From an uncultured Eubacteriales bacterium (GTDB lineage Bacteria; Bacillota; Clostridia; Lachnospirales; Lachnospiraceae): a stretch of DNA of 64,000 nucleotides. Location: assembly GCA_900545225.1 (NCBI GenBank), contig UQXZ01000001.1, forward strand, positions 131,279 to 195,278, read 5' to 3'. Below are positions 1 through 9,444 of the stretch, one piece after another. The notes below the pieces were generated by a model that was not told the origin of the DNA, made no database searches, and saw only the letters and a list, made by a program, of their open reading frames with translations. Both the position numbers and the translations under genes were made by a program. Position 1 is the first letter of the stretch. Each line of letters begins with the position of its first letter.

Positions 1-470
1 TTTAAGGCTTCGAGCTCAACTAAGCATACAATCTTAACGATCTTAGCGCCGGCTTCCTCTAATAAGTCAGCCATAGCTTTTGTTGTTCCACCTGTAGCCA
101 TAAGGTCATCAATAATAACTACCTTATCACCAGGATTAAGAGCATCCTTATGCATTTCGATTGTTGCTGTACCGTACTCTAAGTCATATTCCTTAGCATA
201 AGTTTCGCCAGGAAGCTTACCCTTCTTTCTGATAGGAATAAATCCCTTACCAAGATTGTAACTTACAGGAACACCAAAAACAAAACCTCTCGCATCGGGA
301 GCAACCACATAATCAAAGTCAAGATCCTTAACTGCTTCTTCAACGGCATCTATAGACATTTTAAGTCCCTTTGGATCCTTTATAAGTGTTGTAATATCTC
401 TGAAAATGATACCTTCCTTTGGAAAGTCATAAATATCTCTTATTAAACTCTTAATTTCTTCAGTTTTCAT
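1..470 (-). CDS. apt: Adenine phosphoribosyltransferase, 3' end cut by window
   Basis: Salvages adenine with PRPP to give AMP in the cytoplasm. About 156 N-terminal residues are visible; the last few lie beyond the window edge. The PRPP-binding loop VVIIDDLMATGGTT is present, as is the family's N-terminal stretch DFPKEGIIFRDITTLI. An AAAGGA ribosome binding site precedes the ATG. The gene begins 2 bases after the fbp stop, so it is the third gene of an ileS-fbp-apt run. The 3' end and any terminator cannot be judged. Confidence 0.95.
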   Translation of the reverse strand, partial: MKTEEIKSLIRDIYDFPKEGIIFRDITTLIKDPKGLKMSIDAVEEAVKDLDFDYVVAPDARGFVFGVPVSYNLGKGFIPIRKKGKLPGETYAKEYDLEYGTATIEMHKDALNPGDKVVIIDDLMATGGTTKAMADLLEEAGAKIVKIVCLVELEAL

Positions 471-472
471 AA

Positions 473-2464
473 TTAGTCCTTTCGAGTTTCCTTAATGATA
501 CCGTTTTTATAGCATTCAATAAGTTCTTTTAAATCTTCGATTCTGGTCTTTAATTCAACACCTGTATCAGTATCTGCAATATATACTCTGCCCTTTATGT
601 TGTCATCCGCAACAAGCTCGGATGCTATATCGTAGCAGTCATCAATGGCATTTTCAGTTGTTGTAAATGGCTTATGGGCAACAAGAATCATACCATCTGA
701 ATTGTAGATATATGTGTATCCTGCGATACCTGTATCCTTATGGTATGTCCTGGCAAATCCACCATCAATAACTACAACCTTACCATTTGCCTTAACAGGG
801 CTCTCACCCTTTTTATGCTTAACAGGTACATGGCCGTTAATGATTTTTGCTTTTTCCCCATCAAGATCAAACTCTTCAAAAATAGCATTAACTGCCTTTT
901 CTGAAACAGGAATGTTTTCACCGTCTAAAACATTGTCGTTCTTTACAAGTGAATAATATGGATCCTTAACTTCTGTCCATGTTTCCTCTTCTGCAATAAG
1001 GTATCTTTCAAATGTCGCCATTCTGCTCTTGCCGAAAATTGGAGAATCAGGAGCATTCCATAAATACCATAAGATATCTGCTCCCTTTTCTCTTTCTTCC
1101 TTACTGTCAGCTAAGAATGCCTTTCTTACATATGAGTCAAGCTCATCCATAAGCTCTTTACCCTTGCACTTCTTGCCATACACATTAACTTCTCTGAAGT
1201 CGCCGTCTTCTGTCATAGGAATACAGCCATGGAACATCATCATATTGTTATAAATGAGATATAAGCTTCCCTTATGAATAAGAAGTTCCGCATGCTTATT
1301 GAGCTTCTCACACTGATAGAAAGATGCTGAAAGGTAATGAACAAGGTTCTCTTCTTCAAGAGTAAGCTTATATGGATCATTAGGATCAATTGTAGGATAA
1401 AGCTTATCCTTTAATTCATATTCTTTACCATCAAGAGTTATTGTGCCCTTTTCATAATTAATTAAATGAAGAAGACGTCTGTCATCCATGTTGTATTCAG
1501 GTCTTCTGCTTATTAACTGACCTTCTACCTTCCACTGGATAACACTGATTGCCTTATGCATCTTAAGAGTGAGCTGCATATGTCTGTCCTTAGTGATTTC
1601 CTTATCCTTCACCTTATAGCAGAGACATGGATCATCAGCATATGCAATGGCAGCAAACTCTAAAAGCGGAGTCATGTTAATACCATAACCGTCTTCAAGA
1701 ATATCCAGACCGTCATATCTTAATGAGTTACGGATAATATTGGCGATACATGGCATATGACCTAAAGCCGCACCCATCCATACAACGTCATGGTTACCCC
1801 ACTGAACGTCAAATGAATTATGCTCGCATAGATAATCCATAATGAAGTGTGGACCAGGGCCTCTGTCGAAAATATCTCCGATAATGTGAAGTCTGTCTAT
1901 AGCCATTTTCTGAATAAGGTTAGAAATCTGAATAATGAAGTCTTCAGCATTTCCAAGATCAATCATTGAAGAAATGATTGCATCGAAATACTCTCCCTTA
2001 TTAACTCTTGTAGGCCCCTCTGTCATAAGCTCTTCAATAATATATGCATATGACTTAGGTAATGATCTTCTAACCTTGGATCTTGTATATTTTGAACAAA
2101 CGAGCTTACAAACCTTTATCAGTCTGTTAAGAGTAATCTTTAACATATCGTCATCCAATAAGCCCGCAACTTTTAATCTTGCGAGCTTTTCTTTTGGATA
2201 GTAGATGATAGTTGCCAATTCCTGCTTGTCTTTGAATGATATTGTGTTTGCCAGGGCTTCATCTATCTTTCTTCTTATAGTACCTGAAGCATTTTTAACC
2301 ACATGGAAAAATGCTTCGTGTTCACCGTGAATATCCGATAAATAGTGTTCTGTACCCTTAGGAAGGTGAAGTATTGCTTCAAGGTTAATAACCTCTTCCG
2401 CTGCACTTAATACGTCAGGGAAGCTCTGTCCTAATTGTTTGAGATATTTGTAGTCATTTTTCAT
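473..2464 (-). CDS. fbp: Class III fructose-1,6-bisphosphatase
   Basis: Gluconeogenic enzyme that removes the 1-phosphate of fructose 1,6-bisphosphate. The 663-residue length matches the Firmicute-type class III enzyme, which is unrelated to class I and II. The metallophosphatase signatures are visible: YLSDIHGEHEAF near residue 42, IIGDIFDRGPGPH near 195 and WGNHDVVWMGA near 222, plus INGHVPVK near 540. The start codon overlaps the ileS stop by 4 bases (ATGA), implying translational coupling. Pairing with an aminoacyl-tRNA synthetase and apt looks like a housekeeping operon and not a dedicated pathway. Confidence 0.96.
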   Translation of the reverse strand: MKNDYKYLKQLGQSFPDVLSAAEEVINLEAILHLPKGTEHYLSDIHGEHEAFFHVVKNASGTIRRKIDEALANTISFKDKQELATIIYYPKEKLARLKVAGLLDDDMLKITLNRLIKVCKLVCSKYTRSKVRRSLPKSYAYIIEELMTEGPTRVNKGEYFDAIISSMIDLGNAEDFIIQISNLIQKMAIDRLHIIGDIFDRGPGPHFIMDYLCEHNSFDVQWGNHDVVWMGAALGHMPCIANIIRNSLRYDGLDILEDGYGINMTPLLEFAAIAYADDPCLCYKVKDKEITKDRHMQLTLKMHKAISVIQWKVEGQLISRRPEYNMDDRRLLHLINYEKGTITLDGKEYELKDKLYPTIDPNDPYKLTLEEENLVHYLSASFYQCEKLNKHAELLIHKGSLYLIYNNMMMFHGCIPMTEDGDFREVNVYGKKCKGKELMDELDSYVRKAFLADSKEEREKGADILWYLWNAPDSPIFGKSRMATFERYLIAEEETWTEVKDPYYSLVKNDNVLDGENIPVSEKAVNAIFEEFDLDGEKAKIINGHVPVKHKKGESPVKANGKVVVIDGGFARTYHKDTGIAGYTYIYNSDGMILVAHKPFTTTENAIDDCYDIASELVADDNIKGRVYIADTDTGVELKTRIEDLKELIECYKNGIIKETRKD

Positions 2465-5400
2465 ACTCTTTTTACTCCGAGAGTTATATCTTCGTCATCA
2501 ATCTTCCAATCCTTAGTAAAGATATCTTCTCTTGTGCCACCGTCGTTGATGATGATTTCGTCAGCAAGAACAGTATTAGCTACCTTGTCTGCATGCTTTG
2601 CAAGAACAGGGAAGTCAGAATCACCATATACATATACGTTAATTCTGTCCATTACCTCAAAGCCTGCATCTTTTCTCATTGTCTGAATCTTACTTACGAT
2701 TTCTCTGATATATCCCTCTTCAAGAAGATCTTCTGTTAAATGTGTATCAAATACAACTGTAGTACCGTTGCCTGATTCAGCAGCAAATCCCTCTTTGTGG
2801 ATCATTGTAATAAGTAAGTCTTCAGCTGCAATAGTAATATCTTCACCATTTACATTTACAGTAACTGTGTTATTGGCCTTAAGCTCTTCTGTTGCCTTTG
2901 CACTGTCAACTGTTTCAAGAGCCTTCTTAATTCCACCGATTAACTTACCAAACTTAGGTCCGAGTGTCTTAAGCTGTGGTTTGAAGCTGTACATTGTGTA
3001 CTCAGAAACGTCTGTCTGCCATACAACTTCCTTAACATTTAACTCGTCCTTAATGATTTCAGCATAGAACTCATCAAGCTTCTTATCACTTGAAACAAAC
3101 ATCTTTCCAAGTGGCTGTCTTGTCTTGATTCCTGATGTATTTCTACATGCTCTGCCGATAACAACTGTGTTGAGAACAATGTTCATATTCTCTTCGATGT
3201 CCTTATCGATGAACTCTTCTTTTGATACAGGGTAATCACAGAAATGAATACTTTCAGGAGCATCCTTATCAATGCTTCTTACTAAGTTCTGGTAAATTGT
3301 CTCTGTAACAAATGGAATCATAGGAGCTGCTAACTTAATGAATCTTGTAAGTACTGTGTAAAGAGTCATGTATGCATTAATCTTATCCTGCTCCATGCCT
3401 TTAGCCCAGAATCTTTCTCTACATCTTCTTACGTACCAATTAGAGAGCTCATCTGTGAAATCTTCCATAGCTCTTGCAGCTTCTGTGATTCTGTAGTTCT
3501 CTAAATGCTCATCAACTTCCTTGATGAGTGTCTCAAGTCTTGAAAGAATCCACTTATCCATAATAGTAAGGGAATCCTTATCAAGTGTGTACTTAGAAGC
3601 GTCAAACTCGTCAATATTTGCATATAAAACGAAGAATGCATATGTATTCCAGAGAGTACCGATGAACTTACGCTGACCTTCTGTAACAGCATCATCATAG
3701 AATCTGTTTGGAAGCCATGGCTGTGAGTTCTCATAGAAATACCAACGGATAGCGTCTGCACCGTGCTGGTTAAGAGCTTCCATAGGATCTACGGCGTTAC
3801 CCTTTGACTTACTCATCTTATTGCCATCCTTATCGAGAACGTGACCGAGAACGATAACATTTTCATAAGGAGCCTTATCGAAGAGTAATGTTGAGATTGC
3901 AAGAAGTGAATAGAACCATCCTCTTGTCTGGTCAACAGCTTCTGAAATGAACTGTGCAGGGAACTGCTGATCAAATACTTCCTTATTCTCAAATGGATAG
4001 TGATGCTGAGCAAATGGCATAGAACCTGAGTCGAACCAGCAGTCGATAACTTCAGGTGTTCTGTGCATTGTCTTGCCACAGTGAGGACACTTAATTGTAA
4101 TCTTGTCGATATATGGCTTATGAAGCTCGATATCGTCAGGAACGTTGTCGCCTCTCTCCTTAAGCTCTGCGATGCTTCCGATTGACTCTAACTCGCCACA
4201 GTCGTCACATTTCCAAACATTAAGCGGAGTACCCCAGTATCTGTCTCTTGAAATAGCCCAGTCCTGAACATTTTCAAGCCATGCACCGAATCTTCCCTTA
4301 CCGATTGTTTCAGGAATCCAGTTAATTGTCTCATTGTTCTTAATAAGCTGATCCTTAACTTCAGACATCTTAATGAACCATGATTCTCTTGCATAGTAGA
4401 TAAGTGGTGTATCACATCTCCAGCAGAATGGATATTCATGTTCTAACTTAGGAGCTGAGAAAAGCTGATTTCTTGACTTTAACTCATCAAGGATAAGTGG
4501 ATCTGCCTTCTTGATGAATACTCCGGCAAATTCTGTTTCCTCAGTCATGTTACCTGCGCCGTCAACGAACTGAAGGTATGGTAAGTCATACTTTCTACCA
4601 AGTCTTGAGTCGTCCTCACCAAATGCAGGTGCAATGTGAACGATACCCGTACCGTCTGACATTGTTACATAGTTATCGCATACAACATAGTGGCTGTTTT
4701 TCTTCTGCTTCTCTGCTTCTGTCTTTGAACATGCATATAAAGCTTCATATTCCTGATGCTCAAGATCTGAACCCTTGTATGATTCAAGTACTTCGTAATC
4801 TGCACCATTTTCCTCTGAATCAGGATTAGCCTTCTTGTATAATCCTGCGAGTACCTTTGGAGCTAATGCTTCAGCTAAAATGTATGTACATCCGTCAGCT
4901 GCCTTAACCTTTACATATGTCTCATCAGGGTTAACACAAAGAGCTGTGTTAGATGGTAATGTCCAAGGTGTTGTTGTCCATACTAAGAAGAATACGTCTT
5001 CGTCTTTCTTCTTGAACTTAGCGATTGCTGACTTTTCTTTTACTGTCTTATATCCCTGTGCAACCTCATGTGATGAAAGAGGTGTACCACAACGAGGACA
5101 GTAAGGTACAATCTTGAATCCCTTATATAAAAGACCCTTCTTGAAGATTTCCTTTAATGCCCACCATTCAGACTCAATAAAGTTATTCTCATAAGTGATG
5201 TATGGATGCTCCATGTCTACCCAGAAGCCTACCTTTGATGAGAATTCTTCCCACATAGACTTGTACTGCCATACACTTTCCTTACACTGCTTTACGAATG
5301 GCTCAATACCGTAATTCTCAATCTGTTCCTTACCGTTGATACCAATCTTCTTCTCAATTTCAAGCTCTACAGGAAGACCGTGTGTATCCCAACCTGCCTT

Positions 5401-5646
5401 TCTTGGAACATAATAGCCCTTCATTGTTCTGTATCTTGGAATCATATCCTTGATAACACGGGTTAAAACGTGTCCTACGTGAGGCTTACCGTTAGCTGTA
5501 GGTGGTCCGTCATAAAATGTATATGTAGGACATCCCTCTCTCTGCTTTAAGGATTTTTCAACAATATTGTTGTCTTTCCAAAACTTTTCTATAACGTTTT
5601 CTCTCTCCAGAAAGTTCATATCGGAAGAGACTTTTTCATATGTCAT
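2461..5646 (-). CDS. ileS: Isoleucyl-tRNA synthetase
   Basis: Class I aminoacyl-tRNA synthetase that charges tRNA-Ile. The HIGH-type motif (GKPHVGHVL) lies near residue 60 and the KMSKS loop (DGNKMSKSKGNAVDP) near 600, followed by the anticodon-binding domain and a C-terminal extension, the long form seen in many Clostridia. Cysteine pairs (CPRCG, CDDCG, CPHCG) suggest zinc sites. I chose the ATG at 5646 because an AAAGGAAG ribosome binding site lies 7-9 bases upstream; a GTG six codons earlier overlaps that site. No T-box sequence is visible in the short leader, which is unusual for a Firmicute ileS. Confidence 0.97.
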   Translation of the reverse strand: MTYEKVSSDMNFLERENVIEKFWKDNNIVEKSLKQREGCPTYTFYDGPPTANGKPHVGHVLTRVIKDMIPRYRTMKGYYVPRKAGWDTHGLPVELEIEKKIGINGKEQIENYGIEPFVKQCKESVWQYKSMWEEFSSKVGFWVDMEHPYITYENNFIESEWWALKEIFKKGLLYKGFKIVPYCPRCGTPLSSHEVAQGYKTVKEKSAIAKFKKKDEDVFFLVWTTTPWTLPSNTALCVNPDETYVKVKAADGCTYILAEALAPKVLAGLYKKANPDSEENGADYEVLESYKGSDLEHQEYEALYACSKTEAEKQKKNSHYVVCDNYVTMSDGTGIVHIAPAFGEDDSRLGRKYDLPYLQFVDGAGNMTEETEFAGVFIKKADPLILDELKSRNQLFSAPKLEHEYPFCWRCDTPLIYYARESWFIKMSEVKDQLIKNNETINWIPETIGKGRFGAWLENVQDWAISRDRYWGTPLNVWKCDDCGELESIGSIAELKERGDNVPDDIELHKPYIDKITIKCPHCGKTMHRTPEVIDCWFDSGSMPFAQHHYPFENKEVFDQQFPAQFISEAVDQTRGWFYSLLAISTLLFDKAPYENVIVLGHVLDKDGNKMSKSKGNAVDPMEALNQHGADAIRWYFYENSQPWLPNRFYDDAVTEGQRKFIGTLWNTYAFFVLYANIDEFDASKYTLDKDSLTIMDKWILSRLETLIKEVDEHLENYRITEAARAMEDFTDELSNWYVRRCRERFWAKGMEQDKINAYMTLYTVLTRFIKLAAPMIPFVTETIYQNLVRSIDKDAPESIHFCDYPVSKEEFIDKDIEENMNIVLNTVVIGRACRNTSGIKTRQPLGKMFVSSDKKLDEFYAEIIKDELNVKEVVWQTDVSEYTMYSFKPQLKTLGPKFGKLIGGIKKALETVDSAKATEELKANNTVTVNVNGEDITIAAEDLLITMIHKEGFAAESGNGTTVVFDTHLTEDLLEEGYIREIVSKIQTMRKDAGFEVMDRINVYVYGDSDFPVLAKHADKVANTVLADEIIINDGGTREDIFTKDWKIDDEDITLGVKRV

Positions 5647-5709
5647 AACACTACTTCCTTTCACTCCAAGGTGCGATATTTTGTCTAGTTATTATTAACT
5701 ATAATCTCT

Positions 5710-5769
5710 ATTCTGTCCACTTAACCCTGACAGAATCGGGGTTAAAGCAGATATGACTATAAATAGTCA
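5710..5769 (-). promoter_or_regulatory. Structured leader of ileS: hairpin plus interleaved pseudoknot-like helices
   Basis: Reading the minus-strand transcript, a 7-bp hairpin (5769-5754, GACTAT pairing with ATAGTC) is followed by two interleaved helices. UUAACCC (5745-5739) can pair with GGGUUAA (5727-5721), and AUUCUGUC (5736-5729) can pair with GACAGAAU (5717-5710). The order A-B-A'-B' makes them either an H-type pseudoknot or mutually exclusive. The predicted transcript begins about 10 bases before the first hairpin, and the ileS start is about 65 bases after the last helix. The helices are exact; the regulatory role is inference. Confidence 0.5.
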
Positions 5770-5784
5770 CAATATAACTAATTT

Positions 5785-5813
5785 ATAATACCACATAAGC
5801 GCCTATCTTTTAA
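5785..5813 (-). promoter_or_regulatory. Probable ileS promoter
   Basis: On the minus strand TTAAAA (5813-5808) and TATTAT (5790-5785) are separated by exactly 17 bases, and a TGG directly before the -10 gives an extended -10. Predicted start of transcription is near 5778, giving a leader of about 130 bases. Confidence 0.55.
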
Positions 5814-5981
5814 CGATTTTTTGCATATTAATGTAGGAATTTTTAATGATTATGGATAAATAAATACAGGTTTTTACAAATTTTCCATTTTGATAATGGA
5901 ATTAATAACAAATTTCTAGAAATATCGGATAATAATTGTGGGTTTTAATCACAATGTTTGGGATTATTAAAAGATTACTTA

Positions 5982-6030
5982 AACAAAAAACAGGGGTAAG
6001 AACCAAACTTCTCTTACCCCTGTTTTTTGT
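5982..6030 (-). terminator. Bidirectional intrinsic terminator
   Basis: A 13-bp stem (AACAGGGGTAAGA at 5989-6001 with its complement at 6012-6024) is flanked by T-runs on both strands. It closes the ydjI/G/H-like operon, whose last stop is at 6128. The remaining intergenic sequence, 5814-5981, is AT-rich and I see nothing else in it. Confidence 0.85.
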
Positions 6031-6127
6031 TATATGATAATGCTCTCAACTTATGTGGCATGCACACTTGTTGAATTCACTTCGTTTGCATACGCTGACG
6101 CTGGCCATTCATGTTCGCTGTTGCACT
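6031..6127. repeat. GC-richer intergenic segment, possible dispersed repeat
   Basis: Between the last stop of the ydj-like operon and its terminator lie about 75 bases (6050-6127) that are markedly richer in GC than the neighbouring spacers. They contain a tandem ACGCTGACGCT and related TTGAATTCACTT/GCCATTCATGTT words. There is no open frame with a ribosome binding site. It resembles the mobile intergenic repeats of Lachnospiraceae, but no second copy is in this window, so the repeat call is inference. Confidence 0.25.
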
Positions 6128-6964
6128 TTAGAAACTTCCGCTTGAACCGCCGTGTGAGCTTCCTGATGATGAAGAATGGAAACTTCCTGAATCATCACTG
6201 TCGTTATTTTTAGGAATCGGAACCTTTGTAATATTGAAATAGAGGAAGACATCGTCACTTCTTCTAAGGTTAAAACTTCCCGGTACAATATATTCCTTTG
6301 CCTCTTTCTGGAATTTAACAGGTTTTAACTTACTTCTGTAAACCAAAATAATTATAAGCGAAATACCTGCACCTATGGAGAAGGCAACGATAAGGTTCGT
6401 ACCTATATTCTTATGATTCTTAGTTGTTGATGTAGTAGAATTTGAATATGATTTTCCATTCTTTGCATCATTTACAATATCGTATGTGAGATCAGCAAAT
6501 TCATTAAAGGCGCCATCGTAATCACCAGACTTTAAATACGGAACTATCTCTTCTTCCATATCATCTAAGGCAGAATCAACAATTGCTTCGATGCCATATC
6601 CTGATGTTGAAATAGCCCACTTTCTGTCACCCATATCCACAAGGAATAAGGCGCCGTCATTATTTGAGCCTCTTCCGTAGCCATTATAATCAAAATAATC
6701 ATCGGCATATTCAGTTGCTGTCTTAGAACCTGTTGAATTAGTTGTAACAACTACAACATCAAATTGTAACTCATCACTGATATCCTGAAGTTTTTCGCTT
6801 AATTCATTTTCTTCTGTCTGAGTTAATAAATCCGCATTATCAACCACATAATCTTTTGAAACTTTACTGCTTTCCTCTGCAAGAACAGGAGTTGCCAAAA
6901 GAGGTGCTCCCCCGATTAATGCACTTGTACATAAGGACGCAGCTATTAATTTAATTTTATTCAT
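6128..6964 (-). CDS. TPM-domain membrane protein, YdjH/YgcG-like
   Basis: 278 residues. A signal peptide (residues 1-29, ending near LAEE) is followed by an extracytoplasmic TPM domain, including VVDNADLLTQTEENELS near 42 and the GDRKWAISTSGYG region near 130. One membrane helix lies near 185-208, then a short cytoplasmic part and a Ser/Gly/His-rich tail. TPM domains occur in photosystem repair and envelope proteins, and the B. subtilis relative YdjH sits in the pspA-ydjGHI stress operon. It is the last gene of a three-gene run whose partners match YdjI and YdjG. The start has a good AAAGGAG site. Confidence 0.75.
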   Translation of the reverse strand: MNKIKLIAASLCTSALIGGAPLLATPVLAEESSKVSKDYVVDNADLLTQTEENELSEKLQDISDELQFDVVVVTTNSTGSKTATEYADDYFDYNGYGRGSNNDGALFLVDMGDRKWAISTSGYGIEAIVDSALDDMEEEIVPYLKSGDYDGAFNEFADLTYDIVNDAKNGKSYSNSTTSTTKNHKNIGTNLIVAFSIGAGISLIIILVYRSKLKPVKFQKEAKEYIVPGSFNLRRSDDVFLYFNITKVPIPKNNDSDDSGSFHSSSSGSSHGGSSGSF

Positions 6965-6976
6965 ATGCAGCTCCTT

Positions 6977-8056
6977 TTAAAATACAAAATAAAACAGTAA
7001 AAATAACAATATTCCAATGATACCTGTGATAATAAAGAACCATCCCCAGAGTCCGCCGACACTTGCAGGAAGATTTCCTGTAAACTTACCTGTCTGACCA
7101 TTCATGGCAAACATGTAATCATTGCCATTCCACTTTGTGTTAAGAATCCATACAGGATAAAGTGCATAATGTTCAGTAGACTCAGATAATCTCATACTTG
7201 AAGCAGCTGTTACAACAGAGTCATATCCTTTTGTAGTCTTTTTAAATTCTGCTTCTGTACTGTTCTTAATTTTTGTATTAGCTCTCTCAACACTGTCATC
7301 TGCAGTAACATCATATCTGTTGGCAAAGAATCCTGATAAATATGCAGTCTGGAAATCCACTGCCTCACTAAAATCAAATGGCTCTATTGATTCCATTAAA
7401 TCATCAGGCATTTTACTTGAACCATCTACAGGAATATGCTGGAACTTCATATCTCCTGATCTGTATAACTTATAGTGGTCTGTTTTTGTATAAACATACT
7501 CTGAATCTGACCATGTGGTTACTTCAGTTGCATTGTACTGGATATCCGCATCTATCTTTGAATCAAAGAGCCAGAAAGGTACATAAATACCTCTGATCTC
7601 TTTTATTCTGTTTTCTGATCTAAAAAGCTTAGGAACGAATCTTTTGCTCTTTACATATTTTCTGAGGCTGTCTTCTGCCTGCTTCTTGTCGTACTTAAAA
7701 GGAATAACATAGTCCGGCTTTAAAATACCGGCAAACATCTTTGTCATTACGACAGGACTTCCGCAATATGGGCAGCTCGTGGCTCCAAGAGTCTTATCAC
7801 CTATTATTTCACCACCGCATGAATTACAAACATAAGAATTAAGCTGCTCCTGGTCCTCTTCGCTCCACTCCTGCCCCGGAGTATTGTCCCAGGCAAATTT
7901 ATCTTCATCGAGTATTTCAGGCTCATTTTCTAATGCCTTTAATGAATCAATATCAAATTCAGCATCACAGTAAGGGCATTTCATTTTCTGAACGCCCGTA
8001 TCAAAATGTATTGCGCCTCCACAGGAAGGGCATTTAAAATCCTGTAATTCTGCCAT
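6977..8056 (-). CDS. Zinc-ribbon membrane protein, YdjG-like
   Basis: 359 residues. Three CxxC pairs within the first 105 residues (CPSCGG, CPYCDA, then CNSCGG...CPYCGS) form two zinc-ribbon-like units. A central soluble domain follows, and a C-terminal hydrophobic segment of about 22 residues (near 334-356) ends the protein. The arrangement fits the B. subtilis YdjG type (TFIIB-like zinc ribbon protein). It lies between the SPFH protein and the TPM protein with 12-base gaps, so the three are one operon. Its biochemical activity is unknown; a scaffold role at the membrane is inference. Confidence 0.65.
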   Translation of the reverse strand: MAELQDFKCPSCGGAIHFDTGVQKMKCPYCDAEFDIDSLKALENEPEILDEDKFAWDNTPGQEWSEEDQEQLNSYVCNSCGGEIIGDKTLGATSCPYCGSPVVMTKMFAGILKPDYVIPFKYDKKQAEDSLRKYVKSKRFVPKLFRSENRIKEIRGIYVPFWLFDSKIDADIQYNATEVTTWSDSEYVYTKTDHYKLYRSGDMKFQHIPVDGSSKMPDDLMESIEPFDFSEAVDFQTAYLSGFFANRYDVTADDSVERANTKIKNSTEAEFKKTTKGYDSVVTAASSMRLSESTEHYALYPVWILNTKWNGNDYMFAMNGQTGKFTGNLPASVGGLWGWFFIITGIIGILLFLLFYFVF

Positions 8057-8068
8057 AAATTCCCCTTA

Positions 8069-9280
8069 TTAATCTAATTTATTGCCACAGTTCGGACAAA
8101 ACTTTGCATTTGATCCTGAAAGATCAAAACCACAGTTTGGACAGAACTTATTAACTGCAACCGGCTTTGGTGTTCCACAGTTAGTACAGAAGTTACCTGT
8201 ATTTTCTGTTCCGCATGATGTACATTTCCATACACCTGCAGCCGGTGCAGACTGCTGCTGTGCCTGTTGCTGCTTTGCACCTGCTTCAAAAAGAGCTGCT
8301 GTGTTTGCACCACCTGCGCCCATAGCCATGCCCATACCCATAAAGCCGTTCATGGCACCGCCTTCATTTGCTGCAGCGGCTCTCATGGCATCTGCCTGAG
8401 CACCTGAAAGTGTTGCAGCTGCCATAAGTGGATCTCTGTAAATAGCATCGTTCTGAGCTCTCTTAATACGCTCTGCATCGTCATCAGGAAGTGTTACTGA
8501 ACCAATAGCAACGCTTACAATGTCAAGACCTCTTAACTTTGACCATTTTTCAGATAAGATTTCATCCATGCTCTTCTCAAGATCAGTATTATGAGCAATT
8601 ACCTCACTTGGTCTGATCCCCATAGCTGAAAGCTTGGCAAATGCAGGCTGTAAAGCACTGATGAACTCTGTTTTAAGCTGACTTTCCAACTTATCTCTTG
8701 TGTAATCCTCTTCGATATTGCCACATACATTTGTGTAGAAGAGAATTGGATCTTCTATCTTGTATGAATAAACACCTGAACAACGAAGTGATACATCTAT
8801 ATCGAGGTTAATATTTTTATCCACAACTCTGAACGGAATAGGATTAGGAGTTCCAAACTTATTGTCCACAAGCTCTTTAATATTAAAGTAATATACTCTC
8901 TGATCTACACCTGTATCTCCACCAAATGTAAATCTCTTTCCTATTGTCTTGAAAGTATCAATAATTCCCTTTCCAAGACCACCGGAAAATATTGTAGGGG
9001 CCTGTGTATTGTCATATGTGTATTCTCCCGGTTCAGCTGCAACCTCTACAACCTTCCCTTGTTCAACAATCATCATACACTGACCGTCAGCAACAACGAT
9101 TCCACTTCCATTTGAAATTACATTGTCATGACCTCTTTTATTTGATGAGCGCTTGCTACTGCTGTGCTGACCTCTAACAGCTAAAACATTATTATCTAAA
9201 GCATCACAGTAGAAAAATTCCTTCCACATATCTGCCATTGTGCCGTTAAATGATCCAAGAGCCGCTTTTATTAATCCCAT
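8069..9280 (-). CDS. SPFH/band-7 protein with C-terminal zinc ribbons, YdjI-like
   Basis: 403 residues. The N-terminal two thirds has the SPFH (band 7) fold seen in the family once named 'virion core protein': the conserved start GLIKAALGSFNGTMADMWKEF, a beta-rich part, then an Ala/Glu coiled region. An Ala/Gly/Met-rich linker follows, and then two double-cysteine zinc ribbons (CTSCGTENTGNFCTNCGTPK and CPNCG...CPNCGNKL). In B. subtilis the relative YdjI works with PspA and YdjG/YdjH at the membrane; pspA is absent next door here. An AGGAGG site sets the start. It is the first gene of the operon. Confidence 0.78.
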   Translation of the reverse strand: MGLIKAALGSFNGTMADMWKEFFYCDALDNNVLAVRGQHSSSKRSSNKRGHDNVISNGSGIVVADGQCMMIVEQGKVVEVAAEPGEYTYDNTQAPTIFSGGLGKGIIDTFKTIGKRFTFGGDTGVDQRVYYFNIKELVDNKFGTPNPIPFRVVDKNINLDIDVSLRCSGVYSYKIEDPILFYTNVCGNIEEDYTRDKLESQLKTEFISALQPAFAKLSAMGIRPSEVIAHNTDLEKSMDEILSEKWSKLRGLDIVSVAIGSVTLPDDDAERIKRAQNDAIYRDPLMAAATLSGAQADAMRAAAANEGGAMNGFMGMGMAMGAGGANTAALFEAGAKQQQAQQQSAPAAGVWKCTSCGTENTGNFCTNCGTPKPVAVNKFCPNCGFDLSGSNAKFCPNCGNKLD

Positions 9281-9363
9281 GATTATACCTCCTAAACAAT
9301 AACCGTTTTATTCGATAAATACAGCTATCATACTACACACTAAACATAACACATTTATTGTAA

Positions 9364-9390
9364 TATATCTCTACCACGGCGGTAGTATAT
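9364..9390. promoter_or_regulatory. Inverted repeat upstream of the ydj-like operon
   Basis: CTACC (9371-9375) and GGTAG (9381-9385) form a dyad around ACGGC, extended by ATAT on both sides. It lies about 85 bases before the operon's first ATG, a reasonable operator position. I cannot assign it to a regulator family. Confidence 0.35.
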
Positions 9391-9444
9391 ACGCACAAAT
9401 ACTGACATTTATGTTAATGCTTTTTATTACATTTATCTAATTGT

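Noticed and set aside
5646..5813. T-box leader for ileS
   Set aside because: No AGGGUGGNACCGCG-type T-box sequence on the minus strand, no antiterminator/terminator pair, and the predicted leader is only about 130 bases.
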